Translations under genes and position numbers: made by a program
NCBI RefSeq assembly: GCF_001424835.1
Contig: NZ_LMCQ01000020.1
Coordinates: forward strand, 187,384 to 251,383
Origin: Variovorax sp. Root318D1
Lineage (GTDB): Bacteria; Pseudomonadota; Gammaproteobacteria; Burkholderiales; Burkholderiaceae_C
Length of the DNA stretch: 64,000 nt
Direction: 5' to 3'
The notes under the pieces: model-generated
What the model saw: the letters and a program-made list of their open reading frames with translations, nothing else
What the model was told of the DNA's origin: nothing
The model's database searches: none
In this document: positions 10,048-18,134 of the stretch, piece by piece
Position numbering within the stretch: position 1 is the stretch's first letter
Layout of the letters: each line of letters begins with the position of its first letter

Positions 10048-10890
10048 ATGTCACAGGCGATCAGTCCCGAGCTGAGGGAGTGGCTGGTGTCGCAGCTCGC
10101 GGCGGGGCATTCGGTGCCCGCGCTGCGCGCGTCGATGCGCGCAGCCGGCTGGAAGGACGCGGCCACCGATCTCGCGCTGGCTCAACTCGAGGCCGGATTT
10201 CCGCACTTGGAAGTGGCTGCGAAGACACCGCGCACCGACATGCCAGGCCCCGACCTCGAAGGCGCGCCGCTCTACATCGATGCGGGCGACCGCCGCGTGC
10301 AGGTGCTGCACACCATGCGGCATCCGCGCGTGGTGGTGTTCGGCAACCTGCTTTCGCCGGAGGAATGCGAAGGCCTGATTGCCGCGGCCCGCGTGCGGCT
10401 GGCGCGCTCGCTCACGGTCGAAACCCGCACCGGCGGCGAAGTGCTGAACGTCGACCGCACCAGCGAAGGCATGTTCTTCGAGCGCGGCGAGAACGACATC
10501 GTCGCGCGCCTGGAGCAGCGCATTTCCGCATTGCTGCGCTGGCCGGTGGAGTTTGGCGAAGGCCTGCAGATCCTGCGCTATGCGCCCGGCGCCCAGTACC
10601 GGCCGCACTACGACTACTTCGACCCGGGCGAGCCCGGCACGCCCACCATTCTCAAGCGCGGCGGCCAACGCGTGGCCACGCTCGTGATGTACCTGCAGGA
10701 GCCCGAGCAGGGCGGTGCCACCACGTTCCCCGACGTGGGCCTGGAAGTCGCGCCCGTGCGCGGCACCGGCGTGTTCTTCAGCTACGACGAGCCCGACCCT
10801 GCCACCCGCACCCTGCATGGCGGGGCACCCGTGCTCGCGGGCGAGAAATGGGTTGCCACCAAGTGGTTGCGCGAGCGCGAATTCAAATAG
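10048..10890 (+). CDS. 2OG-Fe(II) oxygenase, prolyl 4-hydroxylase-like
   Basis: A 280-residue protein whose C-terminal two thirds form a P4Hc-type double-stranded beta-helix. The iron ligands fit HxD in QYRPHYDYFDPG (around residue 187) and a distal histidine in RTLHGGAPV, with a lysine for 2-oxoglutarate in GEKWVATKW. Such enzymes hydroxylate a peptidyl or small substrate using oxygen and 2-oxoglutarate. The N-terminal 75 residues are a helical extension of unknown role. It is probably translated with yaaA; the start codon follows the yaaA stop directly. Confidence 0.85.
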   Translation: MSQAISPELREWLVSQLAAGHSVPALRASMRAAGWKDAATDLALAQLEAGFPHLEVAAKTPRTDMPGPDLEGAPLYIDAGDRRVQVLHTMRHPRVVVFGNLLSPEECEGLIAAARVRLARSLTVETRTGGEVLNVDRTSEGMFFERGENDIVARLEQRISALLRWPVEFGEGLQILRYAPGAQYRPHYDYFDPGEPGTPTILKRGGQRVATLVMYLQEPEQGGATTFPDVGLEVAPVRGTGVFFSYDEPDPATRTLHGGAPVLAGEKWVATKWLREREFK

Positions 10891-10903
10891 CCACAAGGAA
10901 GCG

Positions 10904-11803
10904 ATGAAAGTCACGGCCAACGGATTGCAGATCGAAGTCGACGACACCGGCGGGGAGGGGCGCCCCGTCATCCTGCTCATCATGGGCCTGGGCATGCAGC
11001 TGGTCGCGTGGCCGAACGGCTTCGTGCGGCAACTGGTCGACGCGGGCTTCCGCGTGGTGCGCCACGACAACCGCGACATCGGCCTGAGCCAGGGCTTCGA
11101 CCATGTCGGTACCGGCAACATCGTCTGGGAAACCGTTCGCCACCGCCTCGGCCTCAAGGTGCGCTCGGCCTACACCCTGCAGGACATGACGCAGGACTCG
11201 ATCGGCGTGCTCGACGCGCTGGGCATTGCCAAGGCCCACGTCGTCGGGGCCTCCATGGGCGGCATGATCGCGCAGCGCCTTGCCGCCAGTGCGCCGCAGC
11301 GAACTGCCAGCCTCGTGAGCATCATGAGTTCGAGCGGCGCGCGCGGCCTGCCCGGTCCGCGCCGCGAAGTCACGGCCATGCTCATGCGCAGGCCCCTGGG
11401 CCGCAGCGAGGCCGAGCTCGTGGCACACAGCGTCAAGCTTCTGCGCCTGATCCAGAGCCCGGCGTATCCGCAGACCGACGAGGAACTGGCCGAACGCCTC
11501 ACCTTCAGCATGCGCCGTTCGTACCGTCCGGCCGGCCTGATGCGGCAGATGCTCGCCATTGGCGCCGATGAAGATCGCCCGCAGATCCTGCCGCGCATCC
11601 AGAGACCGACGCTGGTGCTGCACGGCGAAGCCGACGCCCTCGTGCCCATTGCCTGCGGCAAGGATTCGGCGGAGCGCATTCCGGGCTCGAAGTTCATCGC
11701 AATTCCCGGCATGGGCCACGACCTGCCGCCCCAGGTCTGCACCATCCTCGCCAACCACATCGCCCCGTTCGCGCATGCCGTGGACGCCAAGGACAAGCAA
11801 TGA
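10904..11803 (+). CDS. alpha/beta hydrolase
   Basis: A 299-residue alpha/beta-fold hydrolase. The nucleophile elbow is [11 protein letters not shown] with serine near residue 119. Likely partners are the aspartate in HGEADALVP and the histidine in GMGHDLP. The oxyanion-hole region is [10 protein letters not shown]. The substrate is unknown; esterase or enol-lactonase relatives exist. It starts 13 bases after the oxygenase gene with a GGAAG ribosome site and its stop overlaps queF (ATGA), so the four genes from yaaA to queF may form one operon. Confidence 0.88.
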   Translation: MKVTANGLQIEVDDTGGEGRPVILLIMGLGMQLVAWPNGFVRQLVDAGFRVVRHDNRDIGLSQGFDHVGTGNIVWETVRHRLGLKVRSAYTLQDMTQDSIGVLDALGIAKAHVVGASMGGMIAQRLAASAPQRTASLVSIMSSSGARGLPGPRREVTAMLMRRPLGRSEAELVAHSVKLLRLIQSPAYPQTDEELAERLTFSMRRSYRPAGLMRQMLAIGADEDRPQILPRIQRPTLVLHGEADALVPIACGKDSAERIPGSKFIAIPGMGHDLPPQVCTILANHIAPFAHAVDAKDKQ

Positions 11804-12675
11804 GCCTCGACAACGCCCCCGACAACCCGAACACTCCCGAGCAGTCGCAACTAGGCCGTGCCTCGGCCTACGCAGACAAGTACGACGCCTCGCTGCTGTT
11901 TCCGATTTCGCGCGCCACCCAGCGCGAGGCCATGGGCATTACCGGCGCTGTGCTGCCCTTCTTCGGCGCCGATCTCTGGACCGCCTTCGAGGTGAGCTGG
12001 CTCAACCTGCGCGGCAAGCCGCAACTGGCCATCGCGCACTTCACCGTGCCTTGCGAAACGCCCAACATCATCGAGAGCAAGTCGTTCAAGCTGTACCTCA
12101 ACAGCTTCAACAGCACCGCTTTCGCGAGCCTCGATGCCGTGCGCGAACGCCTGCGCACCGACCTGTCCGAAGCGCTCTGGCGCGGCAGCGACCAGTCCGC
12201 CGGCATCGGCGTGAAGCTGCTGGCGCCCGACATGTTCGACCGCGAGCCGGTGCACGAACTCGACGGCCTCGATCTGGACCGGCTCGACATCGAGTGCACC
12301 CACTACCAGCCCGCGCCCGAGCTGCTGTCCAGCGACACCACCCAGCCGCCGGTGAACGAAACGCTCACCAGCCGCCTGCTCAAGAGCAATTGCCTCGTCA
12401 CCGGCCAACCCGACTGGGGCAGCGTGCAGATCCGCTACAGCGGCCCCGCCATCGACCAGGCCGGCCTCCTGGCGTACATCGTGAGCTTTCGCAACCACAA
12501 CGAGTTTCACGAACCCTGCGTCGAGCGCATGTTCACCGACATATGGCGCCAGTGCCAGCCCAACAAGCTTGCGGTGTATGCGCGCTATACGCGGCGCGGC
12601 GGGCTCGACATCAATCCCTTCCGCACCAGCTGGCCGCAGGCGCTGCCGCCCAACATCCGTACCGCGCGGCAATAA
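11800..12675 (+). CDS. queF: NADPH-dependent 7-cyano-7-deazaguanine reductase (type II)
   Basis: A 291-residue enzyme reducing preQ0 to preQ1 in queuosine synthesis. Its length shows the bimodular type II form. The substrate segment [17 protein letters not shown] is diagnostic. The thioimide-forming cysteine lies in [15 protein letters not shown] (about residue 197), with the aspartate of QPDW as the acid. The start overlaps the upstream stop in an ATGA. No other queuosine genes are in the window, and no preQ1 riboswitch was recognised. Confidence 0.95.
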   Translation: MSLDNAPDNPNTPEQSQLGRASAYADKYDASLLFPISRATQREAMGITGAVLPFFGADLWTAFEVSWLNLRGKPQLAIAHFTVPCETPNIIESKSFKLYLNSFNSTAFASLDAVRERLRTDLSEALWRGSDQSAGIGVKLLAPDMFDREPVHELDGLDLDRLDIECTHYQPAPELLSSDTTQPPVNETLTSRLLKSNCLVTGQPDWGSVQIRYSGPAIDQAGLLAYIVSFRNHNEFHEPCVERMFTDIWRQCQPNKLAVYARYTRRGGLDINPFRTSWPQALPPNIRTARQ

Positions 12676-12789
12676 GCAGAGCGCGCGCCGCCGAAGCCCC
12701 TCTTCGGAAATCAGAAACTCGCTGCCGCGCGCCTGTGGCATTCTGGATCTGCCCGTGAACCGCGGGCGGATTTCCCGGAGCAGACACAC

Positions 12790-13695
12790 ATGGTTGAAGG
12801 AAAAGTAGTCGTCGTCACCGGCGCGGGCGGCGGCATCGGGCGCGACATCGCGCTGGCCATGGCCAGCCACGGTGCCAAGGTGGTGGTGAACGACATCGGC
12901 GCCGCGCTCGATGGAGAGGGCGGCAGCGCCGGCCCGGCGCAGCAGGTGGTCGACGAGATCCGCGCAGCGGGCGGGCAGGCCGTGCCCAACACCGACAGCG
13001 TGGCCGATGCGGCCAGCGCGGCGCGCATCGTCGAATGCGCGGTCGAGAGCTTCGGCCGCATCGACGCCGTGATCAACAACGCCGGCATCCTGCGCGACCG
13101 CTTCTTCCACAAGATGTCGGTCGACGAATGGGACGCCGTGATCAAGGTGCACCTCTACGGCGCTTACTACGTGAGCCGCGCGGCGGCCACGCACTTCAAG
13201 GAGCAGAACTCGGGCGCGCTGGTGCACATGACGTCAACTTCGGGCCTCATCGGCAACTACGGCCAGGCCAACTACGCGGCGGCCAAGCTCGGGATCGCGG
13301 CGCTGTCGAAGTCCATTGCGCTCGACATGCTCAAGTTCAACGTGCGCTCCAACTGCATTGCGCCCTTTGCGTGGAGCCGCATGATCGGCGCGATTCCCAC
13401 CGACACCGACGAGCAGCGCGCCCGTGTCGACAAGATCAAGCAGATGACGCCCGCCAAGGTGGCGCCGCTCGCGGTGTATCTGGCGAGCGAGGCGGCCAGC
13501 GCGGTCAACGGCCAGATCTTCTCGGTGCGCAACAACGAGATCTCGCTCATCAGCCAGCCGCGGCCGGTGCGCTCCATCCACCGCTCTGAAGGCTGGACGC
13601 CCCAGAGCATTGCCGAGCACGCCATGCCCGCCATGCGCGCGAGCTTCTATCCGCTGGACCGCTCGGCGGACGTGTTCAGCTGGGACCCCGTCTGA
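12790..13695 (+). CDS. SDR-family 3-hydroxyacyl-CoA dehydrogenase-like oxidoreductase
   Basis: A 301-residue short-chain dehydrogenase. The cofactor motif is VTGAGGGIGRDIA and the active site shows serine in MTSTSG and the YxxxK pair in QANYAAAKLG. The sequence resembles the dehydrogenase part of peroxisomal multifunctional enzyme 2 (VVNDIG plus the INNAGILRD segment), which suggests an acyl-CoA substrate. A C-terminal extension of about 45 residues follows the usual core. It precedes a LysR regulator and faces a cluster of acyl-CoA genes, so a role in the same degradation route is likely. Confidence 0.85.
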   Translation: MVEGKVVVVTGAGGGIGRDIALAMASHGAKVVVNDIGAALDGEGGSAGPAQQVVDEIRAAGGQAVPNTDSVADAASAARIVECAVESFGRIDAVINNAGILRDRFFHKMSVDEWDAVIKVHLYGAYYVSRAAATHFKEQNSGALVHMTSTSGLIGNYGQANYAAAKLGIAALSKSIALDMLKFNVRSNCIAPFAWSRMIGAIPTDTDEQRARVDKIKQMTPAKVAPLAVYLASEAASAVNGQIFSVRNNEISLISQPRPVRSIHRSEGWTPQSIAEHAMPAMRASFYPLDRSADVFSWDPV

Positions 13696-13788
13696 GGCCA
13701 GGCTGCTGAGGTCAAACCCTGAGGCCGGTGCACCCGGCGCCATTCGCCGGACAATGTGTGCTTCTATCTCTTGTGGCGCGCTTGTCCG

Positions 13789-14679
13789 GTGAACCTGCAT
13801 TTCGACCTGTTCGACCTGAAACTGTTCGTCTACGTGGCCGAGGCGCGCAGCCTCACGCGCGGCGCCGAAAAAGCCTGCATCTCGCTCGCGGCGGCCTCCA
13901 CGCGCATCAAGCAGATGGAAGAAGCCGTGGGCGGCAAGCTGCTGCACCGCAGCGCGCAGGGCGTGAGCCTCACGGCCGCGGGCCAAGCGGTGCTCTACCA
14001 CGCCAAGCGCGTGATGCAGCAGATGGAGCACCTCCGATGCGACATGCAGGACTTCGGCAAGGGCATCAAGGGCCACGTGCGCGTGTTCGCCAACACCACC
14101 TCCATCACCGAATACCTGCCGCAGAAGCTGGCCGGCTTTCTCACGCAACATCCGGCCGTGCAGGTGGACCTGCGCGAATACCTGAGCGAAGAAATCGTGC
14201 GCGCGGTGGCCGACGGCGAGGCCGACATCGGCATCCTGGCCGGCGATGTGCACACCGGGGAATTCGACGCGCGTCCCTTCGGCCGCAACCAACTCGTGCT
14301 GGTGGTGCCCCTTAACCACCACCTGGCGGGCGCACCCTCGGTGGCCTTTGCCGACACGCTCGACGAGCAGCACGTGGGCCTGCATCACGGCAGCGCCATC
14401 CACCGCTTTTTGCAGCGCCGTGCCGAGCTGGCCGGCCGCGGCTTCAACCCGCGCATCCAGGTCAGCAGCTTCGAGGCGATCTGCCTGATGATCGAGGCGG
14501 GCGTGGGTGTCGGCGTGCTGCCGGCCTCATCGGCGCAGCGGCTGTCGATGGCGATGCGGATCTCGACCGTCGCCCTCAGCGATGCGTGGGCGGAGCGCGA
14601 ACTCAAGCTCATTGCGCGCGACCGCGAACAGCTGCCGGCCTCGGCGCGCGAGCTGTTCGATCATCTGATCGCGCAGTAG
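13789..14679 (+). CDS. LysR-family transcriptional regulator
   Basis: About 296 residues. The winged helix-turn-helix covers residues 1 to 65 (AEARSLTRGAEKACISLAAAS), followed by a periplasmic-binding-protein-like effector domain. The GTG at 13789 gives a normal LysR N terminus (MNLHFDLFDLKLF); an ATG 11 codons upstream is possible. It is convergent with the MmgE/PrpD gene and lies behind the SDR gene, so it is the best candidate to control the surrounding CoA-dependent cluster. The inducer is unknown. Confidence 0.88.
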   Translation: MNLHFDLFDLKLFVYVAEARSLTRGAEKACISLAAASTRIKQMEEAVGGKLLHRSAQGVSLTAAGQAVLYHAKRVMQQMEHLRCDMQDFGKGIKGHVRVFANTTSITEYLPQKLAGFLTQHPAVQVDLREYLSEEIVRAVADGEADIGILAGDVHTGEFDARPFGRNQLVLVVPLNHHLAGAPSVAFADTLDEQHVGLHHGSAIHRFLQRRAELAGRGFNPRIQVSSFEAICLMIEAGVGVGVLPASSAQRLSMAMRISTVALSDAWAERELKLIARDREQLPASARELFDHLIAQ

Positions 14680-14702
14680 CTTGCGCGTGCGCCGTGCTGC
14701 CT

Positions 14703-16064
14703 TCAGGGCAGCCAGCGTTCCACGCGCGGTGCGTCGGCCAGTTGCCAGATGCGCTGGCACAACGCCTTGGCTTCGTCAGCCGTGGCGCCTTCGCCGTAGT
14801 GCGTCAGGCGCTGCATCTTGTCCTCGATCTCGGCGCGGCTCAGGGTGTTGCCCGGATCGCCCTTGGGCTCGTCGACACGGCCTTGCAGCGTGCGGCCATC
14901 GCGGGTCTGCACGCTGACCTTGCCGATCCAGCGCGCGGGGTAGGCGGTGTCGACCTCGGCATCGAGTTCCATCACCACTTTGTCGCGGAACGCGGCCACC
15001 TCGGGCGCGAGAAAGTCGCGGTCGAATTCGCCGAGGCCCGCGCGGCCGTGTACCGCGATAAGGCCGAGCACGGTCCCCATAGAGAACTTGCCCTGATGCA
15101 CCGTGGCCGGCACCGTGACACGGCCCAGCACGTCAATGGCACCTTGATGCACGTGCGTGGTCACGCGAGCCACGTCGTCGTGCTTCAGGTTGTTCTGCGC
15201 CATCACCTGCAGCAGCGCGTCGGCTGCGGGATGCGTGTGTCGGCAGGATGCGTGGTACTTGAACGAGGTTTCAGCCAACGCCCAGCGCGTGCCGAGGCGG
15301 TCGGTGAGCTTCGCGGGATCGGCGTCGCTCGACATACCGACGCCAAGCCCTTGTGCGCCTTCGAGTACCTTGGCGGCGCCCGTGAAACCGTCCTGCGCAA
15401 GATAGGCCGACATCAGTCCGCTGGCAGCCGCATGCGCGCAGTGCAGCTGCTTGGAATCGGCCGCGTCGCGCAAGAACTCCCACACACCCGCCGACTGCGT
15501 ACCGGCCGAGCCGAAGGCGTGCAGCATCTGCTGTGGCGTGAGCTTCAACAAGCTGCCCACCGCGGCCGCTGCGGCCAGCGTGCCTGCCGTCGCGGTCGTG
15601 TGAAAGGTCCTGTAGTGGGAGCGGCCGAGAAACTCGCCGACGCGAATGCCGACCTCGTAGCCCGCGACCACCGCGGTCAGCAACTGCGCACCGCTTGCAC
15701 CCAGGCTCTGCGCCACGGCCAGCGCGGGCGCGATGACCACGGCCGCGGGATGGAAGACCGAGCCGTTGTGCACATCGTCCTGTTCCACGTAGTGCGAGGC
15801 CGCCGCGTTCACGAGCGCGGCAAACACCGGCGAGCTGGTGCGGCGCGAGGTCAGGATTTCGCTCGGTCCATCGGCGGGCCCCATCACCTGCGCAAAGCGC
15901 TCGATGCTGCGCACCGGTCGCGCAGTGCGGGCCGCAAGCACCGAGCCCAGCCAATCAAGCATCAGGTCTTCGGTGCGGCGCAGCACCGGAGCCGGAATGT
16001 CCGCGAACTTCAACTCGGCTGCAAAAGTGGCCAAGGTCTGGCTGGGATGATTCGATGAAGTCAT
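14703..16064 (-). CDS. MmgE/PrpD family protein
   Basis: A 453-residue member of the MmgE/PrpD family, which includes 2-methylcitrate dehydratase and cis-aconitate decarboxylase. The all-alpha N-terminal domain carries MLDWLGSVLAAR, followed by the SHYVEQDDVHNGSVFHPAA region. Its job here is not certain: dehydration or decarboxylation of a tricarboxylic or related acid fits the citryl-CoA lyase in the same operon. It is the last gene of a three-gene minus-strand operon with the acyl-CoA dehydrogenase nine bases upstream. Confidence 0.85.
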   Translation of the reverse strand: MTSSNHPSQTLATFAAELKFADIPAPVLRRTEDLMLDWLGSVLAARTARPVRSIERFAQVMGPADGPSEILTSRRTSSPVFAALVNAAASHYVEQDDVHNGSVFHPAAVVIAPALAVAQSLGASGAQLLTAVVAGYEVGIRVGEFLGRSHYRTFHTTATAGTLAAAAAVGSLLKLTPQQMLHAFGSAGTQSAGVWEFLRDAADSKQLHCAHAAASGLMSAYLAQDGFTGAAKVLEGAQGLGVGMSSDADPAKLTDRLGTRWALAETSFKYHASCRHTHPAADALLQVMAQNNLKHDDVARVTTHVHQGAIDVLGRVTVPATVHQGKFSMGTVLGLIAVHGRAGLGEFDRDFLAPEVAAFRDKVVMELDAEVDTAYPARWIGKVSVQTRDGRTLQGRVDEPKGDPGNTLSRAEIEDKMQRLTHYGEGATADEAKALCQRIWQLADAPRVERWLP

Positions 16065-16073
16065 GAGAGGCCT

Positions 16074-17237
16074 TCAGAACGAACGGGGCAGGCCGAGCAT
16101 GTGTTCCGCCACGTAGCTCAGGATGAGGTTGGTCGAGATCGGCGCCACCTGGTAGAGCCGCGTCTCGCGGAACTTGCGTTCGATGTCGTATTCGCACGCA
16201 AAGCCGAATCCGCCATGGAACTGCAGGCAGGCATTGGCCGCCTCCCAGCTGGCTTTGGCCGCGAGGTACTTCGCCATGTTGGCCTGCGCGCCGCAGGGCT
16301 CGCGCGCATCGAACAAACGGCAGGCTTCGTAGCGCATCAGGTTCGCGGCTTCGATCTCGATGAAGGCCTCGGCAATCGGAAACTGCACGCCCTGGTTCTG
16401 TCCGATGGGACGGCCGAACACCACGCGCTCCTTGGTGTAGGCCGTCACCTTGTCGATGAACCAGTAGCCGTCGCCGATGCACTCGGCCGCAATCAGCGTG
16501 CGTTCGGCATTGAGACCGTCCAGGATGTACTTGAAGCCCTGGCCTTCCTCGCCGATCAGGTTCTCGGCCGGGATCTCGAGGTTCTCGAAGAAGAGCTCGT
16601 TGGTCTCGTGATTCACCATGTTCAGGATGGGCCGCACCGTCATGCCATTGCCGATGGCTTCGCGCAGGTCGACGATGAAGATCGACATGCCTTCTGACTT
16701 CTTCTTCACGTCCGCGAGCGGCGTGGTGCGCGCCAGCAAGATCATCAGGTCCGAATGCTGGATGCGCGAGATCCACACCTTCTGCCCATTGATGACGTAG
16801 CGGTCGCCCTTTTTCACGGCCGTGGTCTTGATCTTGGTGGTGTCGGTGCCGGTGCTGGGCTCGGTCACGCCCATCGACTGCAGGCGCAGTTCGCCGGTGG
16901 CAATGCGCGGCAGGTAGTTGCGCTTTTGCGCCTCGCTGCCGTGGCGCAGCAGCGTGCCCATGTTGTACATCTGGCCGTGGCAGGCGCCCGAGTTGCCGCC
17001 CGCGCGGTTGATCTCCTCCATGATCACCGAGGCTTCGGTGAGCCCAAGGCCGGAGCCGCCGTACTCCTGCGGAATGAGCGCGGCCATCCAGCCGGCCTTG
17101 GTGAGCGCGTCGACGAACTCGGCGGGGTAGCCGCGCGCTTCGTCGACCTTGCGGAAGTATTCGTTCGGGAACTGCGCGCACAGGTCGCGCACGGCGTCGC
17201 GAATGTCGGCAAAGCGGGTGTCGTTGTGGCTGTTCAT
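16074..17237 (-). CDS. acyl-CoA dehydrogenase
   Basis: A 387-residue FAD enzyme of the acyl-CoA dehydrogenase family, oxidising an acyl-CoA to the 2-enoyl form. The signature segment is VTEPSTGTDTTKIKT followed by YVINGQKVWIS, and the C-terminal FAD-binding segment CLQFHGGFGFACEYD is present. The starting ATG (MNSHNDTRF) follows the citryl-CoA lyase stop by five bases, so the two are coupled. A histidine (FHGGFGFA) replaces the glycine-rich context seen in some members but fits the family. Confidence 0.92.
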   Translation of the reverse strand: MNSHNDTRFADIRDAVRDLCAQFPNEYFRKVDEARGYPAEFVDALTKAGWMAALIPQEYGGSGLGLTEASVIMEEINRAGGNSGACHGQMYNMGTLLRHGSEAQKRNYLPRIATGELRLQSMGVTEPSTGTDTTKIKTTAVKKGDRYVINGQKVWISRIQHSDLMILLARTTPLADVKKKSEGMSIFIVDLREAIGNGMTVRPILNMVNHETNELFFENLEIPAENLIGEEGQGFKYILDGLNAERTLIAAECIGDGYWFIDKVTAYTKERVVFGRPIGQNQGVQFPIAEAFIEIEAANLMRYEACRLFDAREPCGAQANMAKYLAAKASWEAANACLQFHGGFGFACEYDIERKFRETRLYQVAPISTNLILSYVAEHMLGLPRSF

Positions 17238-17242
17238 CTCGT

Positions 17243-18028
17243 TCAATCCTGGCGCGGACCGCCGGCTTCCTTCTCTACACGTTGCCAGATCTCGATCGCC
17301 ATCGGGTCGTCGATCTCCTCGAGGATGTGGCCCACGAGCCCGATGGCGCGCGCCATCACGCCGAAGCCGCGAATGATCTTCCAGGGAAAGCCGAACTCGG
17401 CGGCAATCGCGCCGATGGCGCCGGTGGCATTGATGGGCAGCGACTTGCCCGAAACGCGCTCGGCCTCCAGCTGCACCGCCTGCATCAGCGCGACGTAATG
17501 TCCGGAAAGGCCGTTCTCCTCGGCAATCTGGAACAGTCGCGGCGTGCGCGGGTCGATGGGCTTGTGCAGCGGATGCCCGAGGCCCGGCACGATCTGCTTG
17601 CGCGCGCGGTGGTCGGCGACGATCTCCTGCGCCATTTCGGCGAGCGGCCGCGTCGGTTTCTCGCCGAAAGGGATGGCCTCGTAAAGCATCTTCGCCGCGC
17701 CCTCGGTGCTGCCCACGAACACCGTGCCCAGCCCACACAGACCGGTGGCCACGGCGGCCTGCAATGCTTCGGGCGCACCCGCGTAGGTGAGGCGCGCGGC
17801 CAGCGCGCTCGGCGTGACGCCGTGCTCGACCAGCGTGACAACGATGGCGTTGAAGGTGACGGATTCCTGCGGCGTCGGGATGCGGCCGGTGAGCTCCAGG
17901 AAGGCCATGTCCCCGAGGTTCAGGTGGCCGAGGATCTCGGAGGGCAGGTCGCGCCCACGCACGGTGATCTTGTCGGGCGTGCTGTGGCCGAGTTCGGTGT
18001 GCAGGGATTTCTTGATCTTTGTAGGCAT
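17243..18028 (-). CDS. citryl-CoA lyase (citrate synthase-like)
   Basis: A 261-residue citrate-synthase-fold protein, much shorter than true citrate synthase. Conserved histidine segments are VPGLGHPLHKP and the earlier GVTPSA region, with AAEFGFPWKIIRGFG near the C terminus. Proteins of this length are annotated as citryl-CoA lyase, splitting citryl-CoA or a similar thioester into acetyl-CoA and an oxo acid. It is first in the minus-strand operon with the acyl-CoA dehydrogenase and MmgE/PrpD genes and is divergent from the fused acyl-CoA dehydrogenase. The true substrate may be another 3-hydroxyacyl-CoA. Confidence 0.8.
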   Translation of the reverse strand: MPTKIKKSLHTELGHSTPDKITVRGRDLPSEILGHLNLGDMAFLELTGRIPTPQESVTFNAIVVTLVEHGVTPSALAARLTYAGAPEALQAAVATGLCGLGTVFVGSTEGAAKMLYEAIPFGEKPTRPLAEMAQEIVADHRARKQIVPGLGHPLHKPIDPRTPRLFQIAEENGLSGHYVALMQAVQLEAERVSGKSLPINATGAIGAIAAEFGFPWKIIRGFGVMARAIGLVGHILEEIDDPMAIEIWQRVEKEAGGPRQD

Positions 18029-18134
18029 GCGCCGAATCTATGCCGCCAGCGCGTGAGGCGGTTCTGTGTTTGCGAAACCCTCCCTTCGGCAAATGCAAAT
18101 GCCGTGCGGCGGCCCGTTCTGTCACGCTGCGGCG

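Noticed and set aside
12690-12706. Hairpin CCGAAG/CTTCGG after queF as terminator
   Set aside because: No T-run follows the stem.
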